IMG/VR virus record: IMGVR_UViG_3300044712_000982
Coordinates: 42,286-106,285 of that record
DNA length: 64,000 nt
Direction: 5' to 3' (one strand)
Source of the DNA: a virus
Part shown: positions 8,836 to 17,942 of the stretch, piece by piece
How the letters are laid out: each line of letters opens with the position of its first letter
How positions within the stretch are numbered: the first letter of the stretch is position 1
Notes under the pieces: generated by a model
Databases searched by the model: none
Seen by the model: the letters and a program-made list of their open reading frames with translations, nothing else
Told to the model about the DNA's origin: nothing
Made by a program: the position numbers and the translations under genes

Positions 8836-9365
8836 TGACAGCAGCATCGGTCCTCAACCAACTGTGCGTCTACTTCGGTGGCGCCTACGACGACGACAGC
8901 CGCTCGTACCGTTCGCCGCAGGTCGACGGGCTCGGCGCGGTACGGCGCGCATTCTCGAAACGCGTCGACCACGTCGACTACGTACTCGACGACATTGCCG
9001 ACAGTGGCGCGCTCATGGTGGTGCAACTATCGCACGGCGATGAGCGTCGGGTCGCGTTCGGTGGTGCCACATCCGGTGTGAAGCGGCGCCATTTTCAGGC
9101 TGACCTTCACGTCTTTGTCCGATCAACTGCCGCTTTCGCGGAGGACGCGCACGATTTCACGCTCGGGCTCCTCGACGGAATCATCGAGCGCGTGCATGCG
9201 GATCGGACATGCGGCTCTGGCGGGTTCGAAAACGGCGGGTTTCAGGTCGGCGAGGGCGACGCCCCCACGTTTGAGTGGGATTTGACGCCGGCCGAGACGG
9301 CTGCGGAGTTGACGAAACTGTACCTGCACATTGTCACTGACGTACTCGAATACGTGCAGGCTTAA
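8835..9365 (+). CDS. putative head closure or tail terminator protein
   Basis: 176 residues, translationally coupled to the connector (TAG/GTG overlap). Mixed alpha/beta with the pattern VGEGDAPTFEWDLTPAETAAELTKLYLHIVTDVLEY near the C-terminus. Location between connector and tail tube supports a head-completion or tail-terminator role; no diagnostic motif is visible. Confidence 0.5.
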   Translation: MTAASVLNQLCVYFGGAYDDDSRSYRSPQVDGLGAVRRAFSKRVDHVDYVLDDIADSGALMVVQLSHGDERRVAFGGATSGVKRRHFQADLHVFVRSTAAFAEDAHDFTLGLLDGIIERVHADRTCGSGGFENGGFQVGEGDAPTFEWDLTPAETAAELTKLYLHIVTDVLEYVQA

Positions 9366-9382
9366 ATCCTCGGGGAGAATCC

Positions 9383-9637
9383 ATGTCGCGCGCCAAACGT
9401 GCGCCGGTCGATGCTGCGCCACTGGCCGAGATTGCCGAAATGTCTGACCGTTTCGAGGGCGTTCCGCGCTGGAAATACGTCGGTACAGAGCGGCGGATCT
9501 ATACGAATGTGCCGGTCACGGTCGACCAGGGTGATGTGATGCCGCATGCAGAGATCCCCGCCGAGGATGGCTGCTGGGAATCTGCCACCGGCGACTACAA
9601 CCGACTGCCCGACAACTACACGATTCCGGGGGTGTGA
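9383..9637 (+). CDS. small hypothetical tail-region protein
   Basis: 84 residues, GGGGAGAA upstream of the ATG. Ends TIPGV and overlaps the tail tube start. Contains VPRWKYVGTERRIYTNVPVT and an acidic C-terminal half. Position suggests a small structural or stoichiometry protein; function unknown. Confidence 0.6.
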   Translation: MSRAKRAPVDAAPLAEIAEMSDRFEGVPRWKYVGTERRIYTNVPVTVDQGDVMPHAEIPAEDGCWESATGDYNRLPDNYTIPGV

Positions 9638-10662
9638 CCGTGCCGAACCCGACCACGTTCAGCAGCCAGAAGCAATTCATTGGCGTCGCGAAGGAAACGA
9701 CACAGGGCACGGCCATACAGCCAACCCACACGATGCTTGTCGAAAAGTTTGAGCCCGAGGATCAGATCACGTGGCTCGATGACACGTCGTTGCGTGGGTC
9801 GATGCCGGAACTGTACGGGCGTGTCCTCGGACCACAGAAGGTCGAATGGTCGCTGTCTGGAAACTGGTATCCGGACACCTTCGGTTTCCTCGCGAACAAC
9901 ATTCTCGGGGATATCGCCACGACCGGGGCTTCGGCGCCGTATGCGCACGCCATGTCGACGCTCAACACTGGTACGTCGCAGCCCGGATCGTTGACGATCA
10001 CCGACTATCAGGGCACCCCGGCAACATACCCGGCCCGCACCTACGCCGGCTGCTGCCTGTCGGAGTTGACGATCAAGGGCAACGCAGAGTCGTCGCTGAT
10101 TCAGGTTGAGGCGAAGGGTATCGGCTGGGGGCCGTCTGCGATTGCTGGTGCGACGCCGACGTCGTCTCCGTCGACGGAGGTGGCGTTTGCGGCGTGGCGA
10201 ACGGCGCTTGGTATTGCCGGTGCCGCGTCGGGTGGGACGCAGGTCAAGACGGTGGGTGAGTGGGAGGTGGCGATCAAGCGGGATTTGCAGCCGATTTACA
10301 CGGCGCAGAATTCGTCGTCGCCGTACTGGATTCACCGCGGCAAAATCGGCGTTTCGGGCAAGCTCAAGTTTGTGGTTGCGGCGGATGAGACTCCGTTGAC
10401 GTACATGTTGAACAACACGCAGCCACGTGTCGAGTTGACGTTCAACAATGCGCTCGCGTCGTCGGCTTCCGGCTACCGCGCCATGACGATGAACATGACG
10501 AATGCCGCGTTCAAGACGTCGAAGATCGACCGCGGTTCGTCGGCGGTCGGCTACGAGACCGAGTTCGACGCGATCGCGAACACGACCGACGCTGGCGCGT
10601 CGGCGGGATACTCCCCCATCAAAATCACACTCAACAACGCCATCGCCGCATCAACCTACTAG
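9634..10662 (+). CDS. major tail tube protein
   Basis: 342 residues from the GTG at 9634, which overlaps the upstream TGA. Opens FIGVAKETTQGTAIQPTHTMLV, the usual start of actinophage tail tube proteins, followed by long beta-strand-rich sequence and repeated YxxxI/V patterns. Lies right before the chaperone pair and the tape measure, the expected order in long-tailed siphoviruses. Confidence 0.85.
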   Translation: MTVPNPTTFSSQKQFIGVAKETTQGTAIQPTHTMLVEKFEPEDQITWLDDTSLRGSMPELYGRVLGPQKVEWSLSGNWYPDTFGFLANNILGDIATTGASAPYAHAMSTLNTGTSQPGSLTITDYQGTPATYPARTYAGCCLSELTIKGNAESSLIQVEAKGIGWGPSAIAGATPTSSPSTEVAFAAWRTALGIAGAASGGTQVKTVGEWEVAIKRDLQPIYTAQNSSSPYWIHRGKIGVSGKLKFVVAADETPLTYMLNNTQPRVELTFNNALASSASGYRAMTMNMTNAAFKTSKIDRGSSAVGYETEFDAIANTTDAGASAGYSPIKITLNNAIAASTY

Positions 10663-10683
10663 TCGCACAGCACGGAGCAGCCA

Positions 10684-11061
10684 ATGAGCACTGAAGGCAC
10701 CATCGTCCGCCGCATCGACCTGCCGTCGGGTGGGTGGGTCGAGTTCCGCGACCCCAGCTCGATCCGCGCGAAGCACAAGCGGAAGGTCATGCGTGGTATC
10801 GACAACCCGGAGAAGCAGGCGGCGGCGGCTCTCGATCTGACTGAGGGTATCGCAGCGATGTTCATCGAACGCTGGGACATTCCGGAACTGCCGAATCTGC
10901 CGCTGCCGATCGACGACCTGAACGTGTTCGATCTGCTCACCGTGGCCGACTACGACGCGATCGTCGACGCGGCACGTCCGGCAATCGTCCTGTTCTTCCC
11001 GACGTCCACGCCCGACGATGCGGGAACACCGGGGACCCCTACGCTGCCCGCCAGCGGCTGA
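10684..11061 (+). CDS. tail assembly chaperone, short form
   Basis: 125 residues, GGAGCAG upstream of the ATG. Position between tail tube and tape measure, the acidic helical content and a Pro/Thr-rich end are typical of the G-like chaperone. Near its 3' end the -1 frame is open and continues into the next ORF, as in lambda G/GT. It holds the tape measure protein during tail assembly. Confidence 0.75.
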   Translation: MSTEGTIVRRIDLPSGGWVEFRDPSSIRAKHKRKVMRGIDNPEKQAAAALDLTEGIAAMFIERWDIPELPNLPLPIDDLNVFDLLTVADYDAIVDAARPAIVLFFPTSTPDDAGTPGTPTLPASG

Positions 11062-11090
11062 GGGCACAGCTCACTGGCGGGGATGTTCGT

Positions 11091-11285
11091 TTGCCGGTCT
11101 CCGGTGAGGAGCGGTGGATGGATGAGGCGGCCTACTATCACGGGTTCGCGAAAGAATACGGCTGGACCCCGGATCAGGTCGATAATGCCCCGGCGCTGCT
11201 GGTTGACCGGATGATGATTGTCGCCCATACGTGCCACGAGATTGAGGCCGAGCGAAACAAGCCGTCACTCATTCAGGGGCGCTAA
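11091..11285 (+). CDS. tail assembly chaperone, frameshift extension (T-like)
   Basis: This frame, -1 relative to the short chaperone, has no stop across the overlap and reads DPYAARQRLRAQL before the nominal start at 11091. The product is probably made mainly as a fusion by -1 frameshifting near 11020-11045. A run GGGGACCCC at 11031-11039 is a candidate slip region, but no perfect X-XXY-YYZ heptamer was identified. The extension ends ERNKPSLIQGR and overlaps the next ATG. Confidence 0.65.
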   Translation: MPVSGEERWMDEAAYYHGFAKEYGWTPDQVDNAPALLVDRMMIVAHTCHEIEAERNKPSLIQGR

Positions 11286-11716
11286 TGGGTTCGGTGAAGA
11301 ACCTCCGCGAAGTGAACGCGGGGCTCAACAAGCTGCGCCGCAAGGGCGACCGGGCGGCCCGCAAGTCCGGGAAGAACATTGCCGGCGATGTGCAGCTCGT
11401 CGCGCGGGCGCTGTTGACGTCGCGGTCGCATCCGCGGGGCACGAAAACGCCGTCACCGCCGTGGACGCCACCAGCGATGATTTCCGGGGATTTGGCGCGG
11501 TCGGTGTTGGTGGTTGGCCCGACCGGTGGCGCTGAGGGCTATGTGCATCACAAGGTCGGGCCGACTGGCGTGCAGGGCCGCATCCAAGAGTTGGGTGGCG
11601 TGACCGGCGCCGGATATCGCACGAAACTGCCGCCCCGGCCCTATTTGCTGCCGGCGTGGCGTCAGGTCAAGCAGTGGGTTCCGCGGATCGTCGAGGACGC
11701 CTGGCGGTCGAGTTGA
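11285..11716 (+). CDS. minor tail/closure protein, HK97 gp10-like
   Basis: 143 residues, basic, with helical start LREVNAGLNKLRRKGDRAAR and a C-terminal Pro-rich motif PPRPYLLPAW like HK97 gp10-type proteins. It lies after the chaperones and before the tape measure rather than before the tail tube, so the order is slightly unusual. Start ATG overlaps the preceding stop. Confidence 0.55.
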   Translation: MGSVKNLREVNAGLNKLRRKGDRAARKSGKNIAGDVQLVARALLTSRSHPRGTKTPSPPWTPPAMISGDLARSVLVVGPTGGAEGYVHHKVGPTGVQGRIQELGGVTGAGYRTKLPPRPYLLPAWRQVKQWVPRIVEDAWRSS

Positions 11717-11728
11717 TGGGGGTGCGTC

Positions 11729-14347
11729 GTGCCTGAATTCTTGCCCCCCGCAGTGCTGGAAATCATGTCGAAGTTCGACGATACCGGTATCGCAAAGGCG
11801 ATGGCGGCGATGAAAGAACTCGACGCGATGAAAGCGACCGCGAAAGTCAAAATTGACGTCGAGGGCCGCGCTGAATTGACCGCCCTGAAGGCGCAGATCG
11901 CGACCCTGCGCGACAAGAGCGTCAAAATCAAGGTCAATACTGAGCGATCCGGCGTTGATGGCGGCGCTGGCATGCCGTCGATTCCGGGCGGCGACTCTGG
12001 CGCTGCGCAGATCGAGCAGATCGGGTCGTCCGCAGCCAGCGCCGGTAGCCGCATGAGCGTCATGTATTACGCGCTCGCCGCGGTCGCTGGTGTCCTGCCG
12101 ATGATCGGTCCGCTGGCAGCAGTCGCGGCGGCGGGGGTTGTGGCGCTCGGTTCGGCTGCCGCCGCAGCCGGTGCCGGTTTGGGCACGATGCTCCTCGGGT
12201 TCACCGGCCCGGTAAAGGCCGTGCAGCTCATGGGGCAGGCGTCGAAGGCGGCGGCCGGGTCGTCGTCGGACGCCACGTCGAAAATGTATCGACAGGCATC
12301 TGCGGCTGAGGCGTTGGCGGCGTCAGAGCGGTCCCTGGTCAGTGTGCAGCGCGACGCGGCGCGGGTGCAGGACGATTTGACGGCGGCGCGGGAGGCGGCA
12401 CGCCGGTCGATCGAGGACATGAATCTCGATTTGGCCGACGGCGACCGCGCCCAGCGACAAGCATCGCTGAACGTCCGTAAAGCGTTGGAGGAGGTCAGGC
12501 GGGTCCGCGGTGATTCCTCGGCGAGCCGCACCGAGCGGGAGCAGTCGAGGCTCACCTATGAGCAGGCGCAGGCTGACCTGTCGAGGCTCGGCGTCACCCA
12601 GGGGCGACTCGCGACGGATACGGCTGACGCGAACCGCCGCGGGGTCGAGGGTTCCGACCAGGTCCGCACTGCGCAGGAACGCATTCTCGACACTCAGGAT
12701 CGGCTGATCGCGGCGACGGTAGCGGTTGCCGCCGCGCATCGGCAGGTTGAGCAGGCTGCGATCGAGACTGGCGCCGCGGGTTCGGCGGCGATGAATCAAC
12801 TGGGTGATGCGCTGGCGAAACTGTCGCCCGAAGGCCGCCGGTTCGCGTATTTCCTGCGGGGTCTGATTGATGGGCCGCTGGCGGAGTTGCAGCGCACGGC
12901 GGAGGCTGGGCTGCTGCCGGGTGTGCAGCGCGGTGTTGAGTCGCTGTTGCCGTATTTCCCGCAGTTGAATGAGTTTGTTGGGAAGCTCGCGAAGGTCCTC
13001 GGTGACTTGTTTGAGGCGGGTTTGAAGGCGCTCGCGAATCCCGAGTGGCGGGCGTTTTTCAAGTACATGGGTGATACTGCCGGGCCAGCGTTGACTGGTA
13101 TCGCCAAGATTTTGGGGAATGTCGCGGAAGGTTTCGCGTCGCTGATTGTCGCGTTCGCGCCGACAACGAAGCAGATGGGTGAGGGCCTTGTCGGGTTGAC
13201 GCGGAAGTTCGCGGACTGGGCCGCCGGATTGTCGAAGTCGGAGTCGTTCAACAAGTTCATCGACTACGTGAAAGAGAATGGTCCGAAACTGGTTGAGATT
13301 GTCGGCAATCTGGTCACCGGCTTCATCAACTTCATGAAGAACACGTCCGGCAGCGGCAGCAAGATGCTCGATTTCGTGGTGGCGTTGACGCGGCTGATGG
13401 ACACGTTCAGCCAGTCGCCGATCGGCGCGAAAATCATGTACGGGTCGCTTGACACGATCCTGCCTATCCTCACTGCGCTCATCAACGGCTTGAATTCGCT
13501 GCTTCAGGCCGGTTCGGGCATGTGGGAAACGCTGCGTGGTGCGGGTCAGGCGGCGTGGGGCATCCTGTCGCCGATTTTCGAGGGCATCAAGAATGCGGCG
13601 TTGATGGTCGGCGGCGCGTTCGTGACACTGTGGACGACGTTCATCAAGCCGCTATGGGACAACACGATGGTGATTTTCCAGGTCGGGTGGACGTTCCTGC
13701 AAATCATCTTCGGCCTGTGGACGATGGCGTTCAACGCGATCGGGCAAGTGTTCCGGGCACTGTACGACAATTTTATTGCACCGATTTGGAACAATTTCAT
13801 TAAGCCGATCTTCCAGGCGATCGGGACGTTCCTCTTTGACAATGTTGTGCCGCGCGTGCGGAGCGCAGTCGACACGATCGGGCGGATCTGGCACGGCATC
13901 ATCGACCTGCTCCGGACCCCGCTGCGTGTCGCCGTGAACTTCATCAACGACAACCTCATCGAGGGCTACAACAAACTCGCCCGTAAAGTCGGCGGACCGA
14001 AAATCGACCCGATCAACATTCGCGGCTTCGCGACCGGTGGTGTCGTGCCCGGTGTTGACCGCGGCTACGACTCGGTGCTGGCAATGCTCCGCCCGCAGGA
14101 GGGCATCCTCATTCCGGAGGCAACCCGCGCGTTGGGTGGTGCTGCCGGTATCGGTGCGATCAACGCCGCAGCCCGGTCAGGGAGTCTCGGCCCGCAGCTG
14201 TTTGGGCCGGTCGGGAATGGCGCACCGTCGTCGATCATTGTTGAGAACCATGTTCATTTGATGCTGGATGGGCAAGAGCTTGTCGGCGGGTTGACGGTGT
14301 CGGCGCAGCAAACCAAATTCCGGTCCGGCGTTTCGGGGATGAGCTGA
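11729..14347 (+). CDS. tail tape measure protein
   Basis: 872 residues, GTG start. Seen: an N-terminal coiled coil, hydrophobic Ala/Gly-rich segments at about residues 115-150, a long charged coiled coil (about 190-340), and a membrane-like and aromatic region (about 570-680) before a C-terminal domain ending in FRSGVSGMS. Its size, position and hydrophobic pattern are those of tape measure proteins, which set tail length and enter the host envelope during DNA injection. Confidence 0.9.
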   Translation: MPEFLPPAVLEIMSKFDDTGIAKAMAAMKELDAMKATAKVKIDVEGRAELTALKAQIATLRDKSVKIKVNTERSGVDGGAGMPSIPGGDSGAAQIEQIGSSAASAGSRMSVMYYALAAVAGVLPMIGPLAAVAAAGVVALGSAAAAAGAGLGTMLLGFTGPVKAVQLMGQASKAAAGSSSDATSKMYRQASAAEALAASERSLVSVQRDAARVQDDLTAAREAARRSIEDMNLDLADGDRAQRQASLNVRKALEEVRRVRGDSSASRTEREQSRLTYEQAQADLSRLGVTQGRLATDTADANRRGVEGSDQVRTAQERILDTQDRLIAATVAVAAAHRQVEQAAIETGAAGSAAMNQLGDALAKLSPEGRRFAYFLRGLIDGPLAELQRTAEAGLLPGVQRGVESLLPYFPQLNEFVGKLAKVLGDLFEAGLKALANPEWRAFFKYMGDTAGPALTGIAKILGNVAEGFASLIVAFAPTTKQMGEGLVGLTRKFADWAAGLSKSESFNKFIDYVKENGPKLVEIVGNLVTGFINFMKNTSGSGSKMLDFVVALTRLMDTFSQSPIGAKIMYGSLDTILPILTALINGLNSLLQAGSGMWETLRGAGQAAWGILSPIFEGIKNAALMVGGAFVTLWTTFIKPLWDNTMVIFQVGWTFLQIIFGLWTMAFNAIGQVFRALYDNFIAPIWNNFIKPIFQAIGTFLFDNVVPRVRSAVDTIGRIWHGIIDLLRTPLRVAVNFINDNLIEGYNKLARKVGGPKIDPINIRGFATGGVVPGVDRGYDSVLAMLRPQEGILIPEATRALGGAAGIGAINAAARSGSLGPQLFGPVGNGAPSSIIVENHVHLMLDGQELVGGLTVSAQQTKFRSGVSGMS

Positions 14348-17300
14348 TGGCATACACTGAAGTCACTGTTGTCGGTACGTATCTCGGGCCGGACGGGACG
14401 CCCCTTGAGGGTGCGCAGGTACGGTTCTCGCCGAACGTCCCGACGCTCAAAGACTCCGACGGCAACACGGTCATTGTGCGTGGTGAGGGCATTGTCGTCA
14501 CGCTCGACGCGACCGGCAGCTTCAGCCAAGCATTGGCGGCCACAGATGACGCGAACCTCACACCGGCCGGATGGTCGTGGAAGGTTCGTGAATTCTTCGA
14601 ACCGAACCGGTCCTGGTTTTTGGCGGTCCCGGCCGCGACCGTCGGCGATCTGAACATCGCGGACGTCGCGCAGTATGAGGTCGCACCGGACCTGATTACC
14701 TATCCGTCGCGCACCGACTTCGACACGCACGTGGCGAAGACCGCCAATGTTCACGGCATTACCGACGCCACTGTCCTCGAAACCCAGGCCGGGGCACAAA
14801 GCAAAGTCAACACGCACGCCGCTGTCACGACCGGCGCGCACGGCATCCCCGACCCGACCACGCTCGTAGTCACATCGGACGCCCGGCTCACGGACGCACG
14901 CCCCCCGACCGCCCACGCAGGCAACCATGCGACGGCAGGTGGCGATCCGCTCACCCCGACCGCGATCGGCGCCGCATCGGCATCACACACGCACCTCGCC
15001 GCAGACGTCACGGATCTCGGGCTCGCCGCGCACGTCGCAGCCACCACGTCGGTGCACGGCATCCCCGACACGTCGGCGCTCGAAACCACGACCGGTAGCG
15101 CCGCTAAGGTCTCGTCCCATGCGGCGGCGTCGGATCCGCACGGGGATCGGGCGGCGGCATCGGCTGCACTGTCGGCCCACACGTCGGCGACCACCTCGGT
15201 CCACGGAATCGCCGACACCTCGGCGCTCGAAACGACGACGGGCGCCGCAGCCAAGGTCTCCGCGCATGCTGTCGCCGCGGATCCCCACGGGGACCGTTCG
15301 TACGCCGACGGCGCAGCATCGTCGGCGGTTTCGGCGCATGCCGCTGCGACCGACCCCCACGGCGATAGGTCCTTTGCGACGTCCGGGATTTCGGCGCACG
15401 TCTCCGCGGCCGATCCGCATTCGGACCGCTCGTACGCCGACGGGATTCTCTCAACCCACGCTGCCGACACCACCTCCGTCCATGGGATCGCGGATACTGC
15501 CGCGCTGGAGACCGCGGCCGGGGCGGCGTCCAAGGTTTCGACGCACACCGTTGCGTCCGATCCGCACGGGGACCGCGCCTACACGGATGGCCAGCTCTCG
15601 ACGCACGCCAGCGATACGACGAGCGTGCACGGGATCGTCGATACGTCGCTGCTCGAAACATCGGCTGGCGCAACGGCGAAGGTGTCCGGGCATGCTGGCG
15701 CGAGTGATCCACACGGAGACCGTAGTTACGCCGACGGAATTGTGTCGACCCATGCCACCGACACGACGTCCGTCCATGGAATCACCGATACGTCCGCACT
15801 TCAGACGACCTCGGCGTGCACTGCGGCGATCAGCAACCATGCGGTCGCATCCGATCCGCACGGGGATCGCGCGTATACGGACGCGCAGGTAACCACTCGG
15901 GTGCCGACGTCCCGGACCATCTCGCCGGGCACGGGCCTCACGGGTGGTGGCGCGCTCGGATCGAACATCACGATCTCCGCAGACGTCGGCACCACTCCGG
16001 GGACGCTGGCCGACGGCGCTGCCCCCGGAGCCGCGCTGGCGTCCGCCAATGCCTATACCGACCAGACCTACGTCAGCGTAGATCCCAGGCTCGATGAGCT
16101 AGAGGCGATCGCGGCCGGGCTGGGCGGCGCTGCCGTACTCGGTGTCGGTACTACGGCGGGGACGGTTGCGGCCGGCGACGACTCGCGGATCACCGGGGCC
16201 GCTCAGAAGGCCAGCAATCTTTCGGATCTAGCGTCTGCTGCTACCGCCCGGACGAACCTCGGGTTGGGTGGTGCTGCGACCCTCAGCGTCGGCACAACTG
16301 CAGGCACGGTCGCGGCCGGCAATGACTCGCGCCTCTCGGACTCGCGGACGCCAACCGCGCACGCTGGCACGCACGCCGCGGGGCAGGCGGACGTCGTCAC
16401 GCCCGCGGCGATCGGCGCGCAGCCGGCCGATGCGACGCTGACGGCGCTGGCCGGGCTGGACGCTACGGCTGGCCTGATCACACAGACCGCAGCCGATACC
16501 TTCGTACGGCGGTCGATCGCCGCAGCCAACACCATGGTGACGGTCACGAATCCGGCTGGTACGGCCGGCAATCCGACGATCGGGGTCACGCCAGCGAATT
16601 TCACGGGCATCCCACAGTCGGCAGTCACGAACCTGACGACGGATCTCGGCAACAAGCAGGCCGCCGATGCCGACCTGACAGCGATCGCCGGTCTGACTCC
16701 AGCCGATAACGACCTGGTCCAGCGGAAATCCGGGGCATGGACGAATCGCACCCCTGCGCAGGTTAAGGTGGACTTGTCGCTCGCAAAGGCTGATGTCGGC
16801 CTCGGGGGCGTCGACAACACCAGCGACGTGAATAAGCCGATCTCGACAGCCACCCAGACGGCGCTGGACGGCAAAGCGCAAGAAGCAGAGTTTTTCGCCG
16901 ACTTCCCAAATGGCGTAGGCGACCAAAAAGTGGACGTTTACTTCACGGCCCCAAACTCATTCGGCGGATTTATAGACGTCGCCATCGCGGGAATGTACGG
17001 GAACGTGAACGCCTACGGCAAGCTGGCCGCCACATATGCGGCAATGATATCCGCGCCCAGCACGATTAACTCTACGTCGCTGACCTACATGGAGTCTGTG
17101 TCCAACCTAGCAACCCACTTTGCTTTGATGCCGCTGGCATGGGATGCGGTAAGCTCCCGCTTCAAAATCACAATTGCACATAGGACATCACTGGGCAACA
17201 AGATTGGGATCACGGTCCGTTTCCGTGCCGCGCAGGCCGGATACAAGACCGCCATAGCCACAGTGGGCATTGGCTCCGTATACACCACAGACGCGACGGT

Positions 17301-17616
17301 GGCTGCTGCGGCGGTGCCCTGGCAGCAGCCGGCCGATGCGACGCTGACGGCGCTGGCCGGGCTGGACGCTACGGCTGGCCTGATCACACAGACCGCAGCC
17401 GATACCTTCGTACGGCGGTCGCTGGCGGTCGCCGGTGGTCTGACCATCGCAAATGCGGATGGCGCTGCAGGCAATCCCACCGTCACAGCAGGGGCGGCAG
17501 ACATGAATTTCGCGACCAATGCGGTCGGGCCGACGCTTGTCGATACGGATGGGTCGGGGAAGCGTTACCGCCTGAAAGTTTCCGGTGGCGTGCTAGGAAT
17601 CGTGCAGGTTGTGTGA
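14347..17616 (+). CDS. tail fibre protein with tandem repeats
   Basis: 1089 residues, ATG overlapping the tape measure stop. The N-terminal ~130 residues have a carbohydrate-binding or baseplate look. From about 130 to 520 there are many copies of two alternating motifs, TTSVHGIxDTSALET and DPHGDRxYxDG. Next come Gly/Ala-rich collagen-like blocks. A lower-GC globular part (16870-17310) lies between two identical 97-bp repeats. It probably forms a long trimeric fibre for host recognition, with the variable part near the tip. Confidence 0.85.
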   Translation: MAYTEVTVVGTYLGPDGTPLEGAQVRFSPNVPTLKDSDGNTVIVRGEGIVVTLDATGSFSQALAATDDANLTPAGWSWKVREFFEPNRSWFLAVPAATVGDLNIADVAQYEVAPDLITYPSRTDFDTHVAKTANVHGITDATVLETQAGAQSKVNTHAAVTTGAHGIPDPTTLVVTSDARLTDARPPTAHAGNHATAGGDPLTPTAIGAASASHTHLAADVTDLGLAAHVAATTSVHGIPDTSALETTTGSAAKVSSHAAASDPHGDRAAASAALSAHTSATTSVHGIADTSALETTTGAAAKVSAHAVAADPHGDRSYADGAASSAVSAHAAATDPHGDRSFATSGISAHVSAADPHSDRSYADGILSTHAADTTSVHGIADTAALETAAGAASKVSTHTVASDPHGDRAYTDGQLSTHASDTTSVHGIVDTSLLETSAGATAKVSGHAGASDPHGDRSYADGIVSTHATDTTSVHGITDTSALQTTSACTAAISNHAVASDPHGDRAYTDAQVTTRVPTSRTISPGTGLTGGGALGSNITISADVGTTPGTLADGAAPGAALASANAYTDQTYVSVDPRLDELEAIAAGLGGAAVLGVGTTAGTVAAGDDSRITGAAQKASNLSDLASAATARTNLGLGGAATLSVGTTAGTVAAGNDSRLSDSRTPTAHAGTHAAGQADVVTPAAIGAQPADATLTALAGLDATAGLITQTAADTFVRRSIAAANTMVTVTNPAGTAGNPTIGVTPANFTGIPQSAVTNLTTDLGNKQAADADLTAIAGLTPADNDLVQRKSGAWTNRTPAQVKVDLSLAKADVGLGGVDNTSDVNKPISTATQTALDGKAQEAEFFADFPNGVGDQKVDVYFTAPNSFGGFIDVAIAGMYGNVNAYGKLAATYAAMISAPSTINSTSLTYMESVSNLATHFALMPLAWDAVSSRFKITIAHRTSLGNKIGITVRFRAAQAGYKTAIATVGIGSVYTTDATVAAAAVPWQQPADATLTALAGLDATAGLITQTAADTFVRRSLAVAGGLTIANADGAAGNPTVTAGAADMNFATNAVGPTLVDTDGSGKRYRLKVSGGVLGIVQVV
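16419..16515 (+). repeat. 97-bp direct repeat, copy 1 (tail fibre)
   Basis: Identical to 17325-17421. Encodes the module beginning [18 protein letters not shown]. Together the copies bracket an ~810-bp cassette that recombination could remove or swap. Confidence 0.9.
17325..17421 (+). repeat. 97-bp direct repeat, copy 2 (tail fibre)
   Basis: Second identical copy of the 16419-16515 repeat, in the same reading frame and orientation. Confidence 0.9.
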
Positions 17617-17617
17617 C

Positions 17618-17902
17618 ATGGATCTGACACGCGCGGACAACTACTATCCACTGTCAGCCGAGAAATTCAAAGCGGTCGCCTGGACGATGGAGACCAAGCT
17701 GGCCGAATTCGAACGCCTTTATGGTGGCATGCGAGTCATCCGGATGACACCGGAGCCTGAGCGTGCACTTGTCGTTGCCATCGAGGGGACGCAGCGGCAG
17801 ATCCAGATGGGTGAGGTTCTGCGCGTCAATCAGCTGACCGGCGCGATGCGCGTAATGACGCAGGAGGATTTCCTCGCGGAGCATGGCGTCGCACAGTCGT
17901 AG
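17618..17902 (+). CDS. small tail-associated hypothetical protein
   Basis: 94 residues from the ATG at 17618, two bases after the fibre stop; a GTG at 17609 is the alternative. Helical N-terminus (KFKAVAWTMETKLAEFERL), then EGTQRQIQMGEVLRVNQLTG. Likely a fibre partner or assembly factor by position; no family recognised. Confidence 0.6.
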   Translation: MDLTRADNYYPLSAEKFKAVAWTMETKLAEFERLYGGMRVIRMTPEPERALVVAIEGTQRQIQMGEVLRVNQLTGAMRVMTQEDFLAEHGVAQS

Positions 17903-17942
17903 GACATACGCAGCAGTAGGTAGACGGGGAAGGGGGTGAATC

